Notes under the pieces: model-generated
Databases searched by the model: none
What the model saw: the letters and a program-made list of their open reading frames with translations, nothing else
Told to the model about the DNA's origin: nothing
Made by a program: the position numbers and the translations under genes
In this document: in pieces, positions 25,565 to 32,545 of the stretch
How positions within the stretch are numbered: position 1 is the first letter of the stretch
How the letters are laid out: every line of letters begins with the position of its first letter
Assembly (NCBI RefSeq): GCF_018413525.1
Contig: NZ_JAHCDD010000064.1
Location: 1-35,448, forward strand
Direction: 5' to 3'
DNA length: 35,448 nt
DNA from: Acidovorax sp. CCYZU-2555
GTDB lineage: Bacteria > Pseudomonadota > Gammaproteobacteria > Burkholderiales > Burkholderiaceae_C

Positions 25565-26209
25565 TCAAGCCTGGATGGGCAGGCCTACGAGCTGCTCGAG
25601 CTCGGCATGGGTCAGGCCAGGCACCATGTCGACGAGCTTCAGGCCGTCGGCCGTGCATTCGAGCGTCGCGAGGTCGGTGTAGATGCGCTTGACGCAGCCG
25701 ATGCCGGTCAGCGGATAGCTGCACTGCTGGACGATCTTGCTTTCGCCCTTCTTGGTCAGCAGATCCATCATCAGCCAGGTCTGCTTGGCACCTATCGCCA
25801 GGTCCATCGCACCGCCCACGGCGGGAATCGCGCCGGGCTCGCCCGTGCTCCAGTTGGCCAGGTCGCCCGTGGCCGACACCTGGAAGGCGCCGAGCACGCA
25901 GATGTCGAGGTGACCGCCGCGCATCATCGCGAAACTGTCGGCGTGGTGGAAATAGGCGCCACCGGGCAGCAGCGTCACGGGCTGCTTGCCGGCGTTGATC
26001 AGGTCGTAGTCTTCCTGGCCCGCGGCCGGTGCCGGGCCCATGCCCAGGATGCCGTTCTCGCTTTGCAGGATGACTTCGCGGCCTGCGGGAATGTGGTTGG
26101 CGACCAGCGTGGGCTGGCCAATGCCCAGGTTCACATAGGCGCCGTCATGGATGTCTTCGGCCACGCGCTTGGCAAGCTCGTCTTTGCTGCGTTTTTGATA
26201 GCTGCTCAT
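25565..26209 (-). CDS. pcaJ: 3-oxoadipate CoA-transferase subunit B
   Basis: The 214-residue beta subunit of a class I (SCOT-type) CoA-transferase. The catalytic glutamate that carries the CoA thioester is E51 in QSENGILGMGP. The GGAMDLAIGAKQ block at about residues 130-141 is also conserved. With the A subunit it moves CoA from succinyl-CoA to 3-oxoadipate. SCOT paralogues that act on acetoacetate have similar subunits, so the specificity rests on the neighbouring pcaF. It starts 26 bases after the A-subunit stop. Confidence 0.9.
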   Translation of the reverse strand: MSSYQKRSKDELAKRVAEDIHDGAYVNLGIGQPTLVANHIPAGREVILQSENGILGMGPAPAAGQEDYDLINAGKQPVTLLPGGAYFHHADSFAMMRGGHLDICVLGAFQVSATGDLANWSTGEPGAIPAVGGAMDLAIGAKQTWLMMDLLTKKGESKIVQQCSYPLTGIGCVKRIYTDLATLECTADGLKLVDMVPGLTHAELEQLVGLPIQA

Positions 26210-26235
26210 GTTCTTCTTTCCTTGTCAGACGCCGC

Positions 26236-26937
26236 TCAGGCGGCTTTTTTGATGCCGCCGGCCTGGGTCGCGACGCGGTCCACGCGCACGATCTGGCTGA
26301 CAAAGATGCCTGGCGTGACGATGCTTTCGGGGTCCAGCTGGCCCAGCTCGACGATTTCATGCACGGTGGCCACGGTGTGGCGTGCGGCCATGGCCATCAC
26401 GGGACCGAAATTGCGCGCCGACATGCGGAAGTTCAGATTGCCCCAGCGGTCGCCCTGCTCGGCCTTGATCAGCGCCACATCGCCGTGGATCGGATATTCG
26501 AGCACATAGTGCTTGCCGTTGATCTCGCGCGTTTCCTTGCCCGCGGCCAGCTCGGTGCCGTAGGCCGTGGGGCAGAAGAAGGCACCGATGCCGGCACCGG
26601 CGGCGCGCAGGCGCTCGGCCAGATTGCCCTGGGGCACGAGTTCGAGCTCGAGCTGGCCGCTGCGGTACAGGCCGTCGAACACCTGGCTGTCGACCTGGCG
26701 CGGGAAGCTGCAGATGATCTTGCGCACGCGGCCGGTCTTGAGCAGCGCGGCCAGGCCTTCTTCGCCATTGCCGGCGTTGTTGTTGACCACGGTGAGATCA
26801 CGCGCGCCGTGCTCTATCAGTCCGTCGATCAGCTCCATGGGAATACCGGCCGTGCCGAAGCCACCAATCAGTACCGTTGCGCCGTCTTTCACTCCGGACA
26901 GCGCCTGGGCCACCGAGTCGGCAATCTTGTTGATCAT
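26236..26937 (-). CDS. pcaI: 3-oxoadipate CoA-transferase subunit A
   Basis: The 233-residue alpha subunit of the heterodimeric CoA-transferase, with GGFGTAGIP (25-33) and NNAGNGEEGLAALLKTGRVRKIICSFPRQ as the CoA-binding region. It is the first gene of the operon. The ATG at 26937 is preceded by GGAG at 9 bases; a much longer in-frame reading that extends upstream crosses the divergent regulator gene and has no family similarity. The operator repeats of the divergent IclR-type regulator lie immediately upstream, so induction by 3-oxoadipate or protocatechuate-pathway intermediates is likely, as in the PcaR/PcaU systems. Confidence 0.92.
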   Translation of the reverse strand: MINKIADSVAQALSGVKDGATVLIGGFGTAGIPMELIDGLIEHGARDLTVVNNNAGNGEEGLAALLKTGRVRKIICSFPRQVDSQVFDGLYRSGQLELELVPQGNLAERLRAAGAGIGAFFCPTAYGTELAAGKETREINGKHYVLEYPIHGDVALIKAEQGDRWGNLNFRMSARNFGPVMAMAARHTVATVHEIVELGQLDPESIVTPGIFVSQIVRVDRVATQAGGIKKAA

Positions 26938-26969
26938 GTAATGCGTCTCCTGGGGATCAAAAATCCGGG

Positions 26970-26998
26970 CAAATGTTCGCCTAAAGAACAAATGTTCG
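26970..26998. promoter_or_regulatory. Candidate PcaR/PcaU-type operator: repeated CAAATGTTCG
   Basis: Two perfect 10-bp direct repeats CAAATGTTCG (26970-26979 and 26989-26998) have start points 19 bp apart. Between and overlapping them is an inverted copy (GAACA at 26986-26990), so TGTTC-N7-GAACA and GAACA-AA-TGTTC palindromes both form. A three-repeat site with one palindrome and one direct repeat is what is described for PcaU of Acinetobacter. It lies in the 87-bp gap between pcaI and the divergent IclR-type gene. Confidence 0.7.
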
Positions 26999-27004
26999 TA
27001 TAAT
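26999..27004 (+). promoter_or_regulatory. Perfect TATAAT -10 of the IclR-type regulator gene
   Basis: TATAAT starts one base after the second operator repeat. A 17-bp spacer places a poor -35 (ttcgcc) inside the operator, so the regulator would bind over its own promoter. Transcription would start near 27011, immediately before the AGAGAGG ribosome-binding site (27012-27018), giving a very short leader to the ATG at 27025. Confidence 0.65.
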
Positions 27005-27024
27005 GAATTATAGAGAGGCATCCC

Positions 27025-27822
27025 ATGACCGTCCAGCCCCCGACCCAAGACCCCAAACCCGGCGACAGCTATGTGCAATCCTTTGCACGCGGCCTGGGCG
27101 TGATCCATTCGTTCAGCGCCGACGCGCCGCAGCAGACGCTCAGCGACGTCGCGGCGCGCCCCGGCCTCACGCGCGCCGGCGCGCGCCGCATCCTGCTGAC
27201 GCTGCAGACGCTGGGCTATGTCGAAAGCGACGGCCGGCTGTTTCGCCTCACGCCGCGCATCCTGGAGCTGGGCTTTGCCTATTTGTCGTCGATGCCGCTG
27301 TGGAACCTCGCCGAGCCGGTGATGGAGACCGTGGTGGACCAGGTGCGCGAGTCGTGCTCGGCCGCGGTGCTCGACGGCCTGGACGTGGTCTATGTGATGC
27401 GCGTGCACACGCACAAGATCATGCGCACCAACCTGGGCGTGGGCTCGCGCCTGCCCGCGTGCTGGACGTCGATGGGCCGCGTGCTGCTGGGAGGCCTGTC
27501 CGACGACGCACTGGCAGCGCGCCTGCAGACGCTCAAGACGCAGCGCTTCACGCAGCACACCATCATCGATGTGCCCGAACTGACGCAGCGCATACGCCAG
27601 GCGCGCAGCCAGGGCTGGTGCCTCGTGAACCAGGAACTCGAAGAAGGCCTGATCTCGCTGGCCGCGCCGCTGACCAACCGCGCCGGCCAGACCGTGGCCG
27701 CACTGAACATCAGCGGTCAGGCCAATCGCACCAGCGCCGAAGTCATGCAGACGCAGATGCTGCCCGTGCTGCTGCAGGCCGCGCGCGCGATCTCGCAGCG
27801 CCTGGGCGCGGCGCTCGACTGA
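27025..27822 (+). CDS. IclR-family regulator of the PcaR/PcaU/PobR type
   Basis: A 265-residue IclR-family regulator. The N-terminal winged helix (about residues 17-75; SFARGLGVIHSF, then LSDVAARPGLTRAGARRILLTLQTLGYVESDGRLFRLTPRILELG) precedes a GAF-like effector domain (about 80-260) with VVYVMRVHTHKIM. The SFARGL opening and length are typical of PcaR/PcaU/PobR-type activators of aromatic catabolism. It diverges from pcaI, so its likely job is to activate the pcaIJF operon and control its own gene through the repeats at 26970-26998. The effector was not determined; 3-oxoadipate is the precedent for PcaR of Pseudomonas. Confidence 0.9.
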   Translation: MTVQPPTQDPKPGDSYVQSFARGLGVIHSFSADAPQQTLSDVAARPGLTRAGARRILLTLQTLGYVESDGRLFRLTPRILELGFAYLSSMPLWNLAEPVMETVVDQVRESCSAAVLDGLDVVYVMRVHTHKIMRTNLGVGSRLPACWTSMGRVLLGGLSDDALAARLQTLKTQRFTQHTIIDVPELTQRIRQARSQGWCLVNQELEEGLISLAAPLTNRAGQTVAALNISGQANRTSAEVMQTQMLPVLLQAARAISQRLGAALD

Positions 27823-27901
27823 AAAGCGAAGCCAAGCCGCATGAGGGCTTGCACCAAGGGCCGGGGACCGCGCATGTGCGTATAAAGACATGAACCCGAC
27901 A

Positions 27902-27920
27902 CATTGGCATGGCGCCAATG
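27902..27920 (+). promoter_or_regulatory. Inverted repeat upstream of the CaiB-like gene
   Basis: CATTGGC and GCCAATG form 7-bp arms around a 5-base centre, 12-16 bases after a TATAAA sequence (27881-27886) that could serve as a -10. As DNA it would be an operator at the transcription start; as RNA a small 5' hairpin. It has no U-run, so a terminator is unlikely. Confidence 0.35.
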
Positions 27921-27955
27921 CGTTACGCGGACGCCGAACTCCTGAGGTCATGACA

Positions 27956-28867
27956 ATGCACACTCCCTCTTCCTGGTCGGCCCTGCCCCTGCACCCGCTG
28001 CGCGGTGTGCGCATTCTGAGCCTGGCGCTGAACCTGCCCGGCCCGGCCGCGCTGCGCCGCTGCGCGGCGATGGGCGCGCAATGCACCAAGCTCGAACCCC
28101 TGGCCCCCGCGGGCAGCGAAAGCGCCGATCCGGTCCACACCTACTGCCCCGAGGCCTACAACGCCTTGCACCAGGGCATCACGCGCCTGCAGGCCGACCT
28201 CAAATCGCCCGAAGGACAGACGCAACTGCACACCGAACTCGCGCGCACAGATGTGCTGCTGACATCATTTCGGCCCGCGGCGCTGCACAAGCTGGGGCTC
28301 GACTGGGACACGCTGCAGCAGCGCTACCCGCAGCTGTCGATGGTGCGCATTTTTGGCGCCACCGGCGACGGCGCCGACACGCCCGGCCACGACATCACCT
28401 ACCAGGCCGAAGCCGGGCTGCTGAACTCCGGCCAGATGCCGGCGTCGCTGATGGCCGACATGACGGGCGCGCTGATGGCCAGCGAAGCGGTGCTGCAGGC
28501 GCAGATGCACAGGCTGCGCTCAGGCGCGGGCGCGCTGCTCGATGTGGGTCTTTTCCAGGCCGCGCAGTGGCTGGCCCAGCCGCTGCACTGGGGTTTGTCG
28601 GCGCCCCAGGGCGATGTCGGCGGCGCGCATGCGGGCTACCGCACCTACCGCTGCCAGGACGGCATGGTGGCGATCGCCGCGCTCGAGCCGCATTTCGCCG
28701 CACGCCTGTGCGCGGCCGCGGGCCTGCCCGCGCTCGGCGATGTGGCGACGATGCGCGAAGCCACCACGCACGAAGCGATCACGCGCTTCGTCGGCGAGCG
28801 CTCCGTCGCGCATCTGCAGGAGATGGCCCAGCAGCAGGACATTCCGCTGCATGTGATTCCGGCCTGA
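27956..28867 (+). CDS. Short CaiB/BaiF-type (class III) CoA-transferase
   Basis: About 303 residues of the class III CoA-transferase family: LHPLRGVRILSLALNLPGPAA near the N-terminus, ITRLQADLKSPEGQ, TSFRPAALHKLGLDWDTL, HDITYQAEAGLL, then ADMTGALMASEAVLQA and YRTYRCQDGMVAIAALEP. The usual length is 370-400 residues; this protein lacks the C-terminal part after the VGERSVAHLQEMAQQQDIPLH region, yet ends cleanly at a stop. The Asp in ADMTGA is the likely catalytic residue. ATG 27956 has GAGG at 8 bases; ATG 27950 is an alternative. It could serve AMACR-like racemisation or CoA transfer. The neighbouring pca genes suggest a role with aromatic or dicarboxylic acids, without proof. Confidence 0.8.
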   Translation: MHTPSSWSALPLHPLRGVRILSLALNLPGPAALRRCAAMGAQCTKLEPLAPAGSESADPVHTYCPEAYNALHQGITRLQADLKSPEGQTQLHTELARTDVLLTSFRPAALHKLGLDWDTLQQRYPQLSMVRIFGATGDGADTPGHDITYQAEAGLLNSGQMPASLMADMTGALMASEAVLQAQMHRLRSGAGALLDVGLFQAAQWLAQPLHWGLSAPQGDVGGAHAGYRTYRCQDGMVAIAALEPHFAARLCAAAGLPALGDVATMREATTHEAITRFVGERSVAHLQEMAQQQDIPLHVIPA

Positions 28868-28892
28868 CGCCCGAATCACGCAGCGCCGGCGC

Positions 28893-31409
28893 TCAGCGTC
28901 CGCCGCTGCGCTTGCCCGCTGCGGGGCGGGCATTGCCCGCGACCGGACGCGCATTGCCCGGACGCAGCGCGGGCTTGGCGCCCGGCTTGGCACCTGTGCC
29001 CGCGCGCGGGGGCAGGCCAGTGTGCTGCGTCAGCAGCTGGCCCTTGACAGGCGCTGCGGCGCTGCGACCGCCCGTTGACGTCGCCTGGGGACGCGCCATC
29101 GCCTTGTCGGGCGCGGTGCTGTTCTTGCGGCGCGCGCTCTGGTACGTGCCATCGGTCATAGGCTGGAACGTAGGGATCAGATGGTGCTTGCCGTTGCCGA
29201 TCAGGTCGGCGCGACCCATGGTCTTGAGCGCTTCGCGCAGCAGCGGCCAGTTGTTCGGATCGTGGTAGCGCAGGAAGGCCTTGTGCAGGCGACGGCGCTT
29301 CTCGCCGCGCACGATGTCGACCGACTCGTCTTCGCTCAGTACGGTGCGGCGCACGCGCTTGAGCGTGTTGCGGCCCGAGTGGTACATGGCCGTGGCCGTG
29401 GCCATGGGGCTGGGATAGAAGGTCTGCACCTGGTCGGCGCGGAAACCGTTCTTCTTGAGCCAGATGGCCAGGTTCATCATGTCGTCATCGCTGGTGCCCG
29501 GGTGGGCGGCGATGAAGTACGGAATCAGGAACTGCTTCTTGCCGGCCTCTTCGCTGAACTGTTCAAACATCTTCTTGAACTTGTCGTAGCTGCCGATGCC
29601 CGGCTTCATCATCTTGGTCAGCGGACCCTGCTCGGTGTGCTCGGGCGCGATCTTCAGATAACCGCCCACATGGTGCTGCACCAGCTCTTTGACGTACTCG
29701 GGCGACTGTACCGCGAGGTCGTAGCGCAGGCCCGAGCCGATCAGGATCTTCTTGATGCCCTTGAGCGCACGGCCGCGGCGGTAGATCTTGATCAGCGGGT
29801 CGTGGTTGGTCGTCAGGTTCTGGCAGATGCCTGGATAGACACAGCTGGGCTTGCGGCAGGCGGCCTCGATTTCGGGCGTGCGGCAGCCCAGGCGGTACAT
29901 GTTGGCCGTGGGGCCGCCCAGATCAGAGATGGTGCCGGTGAAACCTGCGACCTTGTCGCGGATGTCTTCGATCTCGTGAATGATCGAATCTTCCGAGCGG
30001 CTCTGGATGATGCGGCCTTCGTGTTCGGTGATCGAGCAGAAGGTGCAGCCGCCGAAGCAGCCGCGCATGATGTTGACCGAGAAACGGATCATTTCCCAGG
30101 CCGGGATCTTGGTCGCGCCGTCGTGGCTGCCGTTCTCGTCGGCATAGCTCGGATGGGGCGAGCGCGCATACGGCAGATCGAACACGTAGTCCATCTCGGC
30201 CGTGGTCAGCGGAATCGGCGGCGGGTTGATCCACACATCGCGCGCCGTCGTGCCTTCGCCATGCGCCTGCACCAGCGCCCGCGCGTTGCCGGGGTTGGTC
30301 TCGAGGTGCAGCACGCGGTTGGCGTGGGCGTACAGAATGGGGTCGCTCTTGACCTGCTCGTAGCTGGGCAGGCGGATCACCGAGTGGTCGCGCGGCGGTG
30401 CCTTGAGCTTGCTGCGCAGCGCGGGGTTGGCGACGAACTGGATGGGCTGTACCGAATCGCCCTCTTCCACGCCCGCGACCAGCGGCGAGTCGTATTGGCG
30501 GCGCGCCGGCACGTTCTTGCCCGTGCCGCAGCTCGGGCCCGCGATTTCAGGAATGGCGGACGCCGCGGCGGCTTCGCCATCTTCCTTGCTGCAGCTGCTG
30601 CCCTGGGCTGCAGCCTGTTCGCTGGTCGTCTGGTAAGGATTGATGTGGACTTCGATGCGGCCGGGTTCGTCGACCGTGGTCGAATCGATTTCGAACCAGC
30701 CGTCTTCGGACGCGCGGCGCACGAAGGCGGTACCGCGCACGTCGGTGATGGTGTCAACGGGCTCGCGCGCGGCCAGGCGGTGGGCGACTTCGACCAGCGC
30801 GCGTTCGGCATTGCCGTACAGCAGCAGATCGCACTTGGAGTCGACCACGACCGAGCGGCGCACCTTGTCGCTCCAGTAATCGTAATGCGCGATGCGGCGC
30901 AGGCTGCCTTCGATGCCGCCCAGCACCAGCGGCACGTCCTTGTAGGCTTCGCGGCAGCGCTGGCTGTAGACGATGGCCGCGCGGTCGGGGCGCTTGCCGG
31001 CGACGTCGCCGGGCGTGTAGGCGTCATCGGAACGGATCTTGCGGTCCGCCGTGTAGCGGTTGATCATCGAATCCATGTTGCCCGAGGTCACGCCCCAGAA
31101 CAGGTTGGGCTTGCCCAGGGCCTTGAACGCCTCGGCGCTTTGCCAGTCGGGCTGGGCGATGATGCCCACGCGAAAGCCCTGGCCCTCGAGCACCCGGCCA
31201 ATGACGGCCATGCCGAAGCTCGGGTGGTCTACATAGGCGTCGCCGGTGACCAAAATCACGTCGCAGCTGTCCCAGCCGAGCTGTTCCATTTCCTTGCGCG
31301 AAGTGGGCAGGAATTTGGCCGTGCCGAAACGCTTGGCCCAATAAGGGCGATAGCTGGTCAGCGGTTTGGCGGCGCGGGCAAAAAAGGAAACGTCAACGGG
31401 GGCGTTCAT
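28893..31409 (-). CDS. ygiQ: YgiQ-family radical SAM protein
   Basis: An 838-residue member of the YgiQ family (UPF0313), a group of radical SAM enzymes of unknown reaction. An N-terminal cobalamin-binding-like domain (about residues 45-220, [26 protein letters not shown]) precedes the radical SAM core with CFGGCTFC (C451, C455, C458) that holds the [4Fe-4S] cluster. Two features make it longer than many homologues: a low-complexity insertion at about 262-305 with two extra cysteines (C273, C294), and an Ala/Pro/Gly/Arg-rich basic tail from about residue 775 with the repeat [14 protein letters not shown]. It is convergent with the CaiB-like gene, with only 25 bases between. Confidence 0.93.
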   Translation of the reverse strand: MNAPVDVSFFARAAKPLTSYRPYWAKRFGTAKFLPTSRKEMEQLGWDSCDVILVTGDAYVDHPSFGMAVIGRVLEGQGFRVGIIAQPDWQSAEAFKALGKPNLFWGVTSGNMDSMINRYTADRKIRSDDAYTPGDVAGKRPDRAAIVYSQRCREAYKDVPLVLGGIEGSLRRIAHYDYWSDKVRRSVVVDSKCDLLLYGNAERALVEVAHRLAAREPVDTITDVRGTAFVRRASEDGWFEIDSTTVDEPGRIEVHINPYQTTSEQAAAQGSSCSKEDGEAAAASAIPEIAGPSCGTGKNVPARRQYDSPLVAGVEEGDSVQPIQFVANPALRSKLKAPPRDHSVIRLPSYEQVKSDPILYAHANRVLHLETNPGNARALVQAHGEGTTARDVWINPPPIPLTTAEMDYVFDLPYARSPHPSYADENGSHDGATKIPAWEMIRFSVNIMRGCFGGCTFCSITEHEGRIIQSRSEDSIIHEIEDIRDKVAGFTGTISDLGGPTANMYRLGCRTPEIEAACRKPSCVYPGICQNLTTNHDPLIKIYRRGRALKGIKKILIGSGLRYDLAVQSPEYVKELVQHHVGGYLKIAPEHTEQGPLTKMMKPGIGSYDKFKKMFEQFSEEAGKKQFLIPYFIAAHPGTSDDDMMNLAIWLKKNGFRADQVQTFYPSPMATATAMYHSGRNTLKRVRRTVLSEDESVDIVRGEKRRRLHKAFLRYHDPNNWPLLREALKTMGRADLIGNGKHHLIPTFQPMTDGTYQSARRKNSTAPDKAMARPQATSTGGRSAAAPVKGQLLTQHTGLPPRAGTGAKPGAKPALRPGNARPVAGNARPAAGKRSGGR

Positions 31410-31530
31410 GGCGTGCGATCGTGGGGACTGGAACCTGCCAGTGTACTTTTACACAGGTAGCTTTGCTGCAGCAGGGTCTTGGCTCCCCGGCGATGCGCGG
31501 GGCGGGTCAATGCGGAATTTACAGGCGCCG

Positions 31531-31572
31531 AAAACAGCACCGCCGGCTCGAATGCCGGCGGGGGCCTGTTTT
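31531..31572. terminator. Terminator-like hairpin after the small minus-strand ORF
   Basis: Outer arms aaaacag and ctgtttt (31531-31537 and 31566-31572) enclose a perfect 7-bp cgccggc/gccggcg stem with a 6-base loop, with an internal asymmetry. A- and T-runs at both ends allow function in both directions. On the minus strand it begins at the last base of the small ORF stop codon, so it would end that unit before ygiQ. Confidence 0.6.
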
Positions 31573-31763
31573 CACCATTCGCCTACGTTGCGTATGCGCT
31601 GATCGAGATCCAGAACGGGAGCAGAAAACTTGTCCTGATCTCCAGTGAGCGCGGCCCCAGTGGACGCACGCTCAAGATTTTCAGGCAGCGGCGGCGGCGA
31701 GAATTGGTGGCGCCCAAATGTGTGCGCGGCCAGATCGTGGGTTGGGGGTAGGCTACTGGACAT
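31572..31763 (-). CDS. Candidate small protein of 63 residues, unknown function
   Basis: I do not recognise the product. It has 63 residues, is Pro/Ser-rich at the N-terminus (MSSSLPPTHD, QFSPPPLPENL) and mixed acidic/polar towards the C-terminus (VLDLDQRIRNVGEW), and has no signal peptide, membrane segment or cysteine. In favour of a gene: AGGAG lies 9 bases before the ATG, and a strong hairpin directly follows the stop. Against: no family is known to me, codon use is less biased than in neighbours, and part of the region could instead be a structured RNA. It is upstream of ygiQ on the same strand but separated from it by the hairpin. Confidence 0.4.
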   Translation of the reverse strand: MSSSLPPTHDLAAHTFGRHQFSPPPLPENLERASTGAALTGDQDKFSAPVLDLDQRIRNVGEW

Positions 31764-31879
31764 GGACGGTCACTCCTATGACCTCAAGGATAGATTCCGG
31801 CAACCACTCCCCGTGTAGGACAAATACCAGTAATCACGTCGGCAACACCTCTTCGCCGTGGGTTAAGCTCGGCAACCCC

Positions 31880-32467
31880 ATGCCCCAGACTCTTGCCGCG
31901 CCTGCGCACAGCGAACTCATCATCAAGAAAAGCCGCTTCATCGGCTGCGTGCAACCCATGACCGACCGCGCCAGCGCGCAGTTGGTCGTCGACCGCCTGC
32001 GGCGCGAGCACCCGGGCGCGGCCCATGTCTGCTGGGCGCTGCTCGCGGGCGGTCAGTCGGCGGCCGTCGACGACGGCGAGCCCAGCGGCACTGCGGGCCG
32101 ACCCATGTTCGACGTGCTGCGCCACCAGGAACTCGAAGGCGTGCTCGCCACCGTGGTGCGCTACTTCGGCGGCGTCAAGCTCGGTGCGGGCGGTCTGGTG
32201 CGCGCCTATACCGACTGCGTCGCCCAGGCATTGCTCGACGCGCCCAAGATACGGCTGCAGCGCATGACCGATCTGCGCTGCAGCGTGCCCTACGCGCTCG
32301 AAGGCATGATGCGCCGCGAAATCGCCGCCGCCCAGGCCGAGCTGGTCGAGGTGGTGCATGGCAGCCTGGTCACGCTGTTGTGGCGCATGCCCGAGGACGC
32401 GAGCGCGGCCTTTGTCCAGCATCTCAACGATATCGGCCAGGGACGGCTGGGCTGGCTCGACGCCTGA
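31880..32467 (+). CDS. yigZ: YigZ/IMPACT-family protein (UPF0029)
   Basis: A 195-residue protein of the YigZ/IMPACT family. The N-terminal UPF0029 domain (about residues 1-120) shows KKSRFIGCVQP, HVCWALLAGG, DDGEPSGTAGRPMFDVL and VVRYFGGVKLGAGGLVRAY, all highly conserved. A ferredoxin-like C-terminal domain follows (about 130-195). Family members are linked to translation control in eukaryotes; the bacterial role is unresolved. The ATG at 31880 matches family starts, and longer readings add unrelated sequence. It lies 79 bases before the flavoprotein gene. Confidence 0.92.
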   Translation: MPQTLAAPAHSELIIKKSRFIGCVQPMTDRASAQLVVDRLRREHPGAAHVCWALLAGGQSAAVDDGEPSGTAGRPMFDVLRHQELEGVLATVVRYFGGVKLGAGGLVRAYTDCVAQALLDAPKIRLQRMTDLRCSVPYALEGMMRREIAAAQAELVEVVHGSLVTLLWRMPEDASAAFVQHLNDIGQGRLGWLDA

Positions 32468-32545
32468 CGGCGCGGCGCCTTGTCCGGCCCGGGCGCTTCA
32501 TGCCCGCCTACAGGCCAGGGCCTGGCCGACATGCAAAGTGATTGC

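Larger units (their letters stand above)
31410..31879. other. 470-bp region between ygiQ and yigZ: promoters, small ORF and hairpins
   Basis: This is the longest stretch without a well-supported gene. It holds a small palindrome GTGTA-CTTT-TACAC (31441-31454) before ygiQ and a bidirectional terminator-like hairpin (31531-31572). A candidate 63-codon minus-strand gene (31572-31763) follows, containing an internal stem GAGATC/GATCTC (31603-31643). The remaining bases before yigZ presumably hold its promoter, which I could not define. Confidence 0.5.

Noticed and set aside
26236..28140. A 634-codon frame that would extend pcaI far upstream
   Set aside because: The extension crosses the divergent promoter and the whole IclR gene; the real pcaI starts at 26937 with a good ribosome-binding site and family N-terminus.
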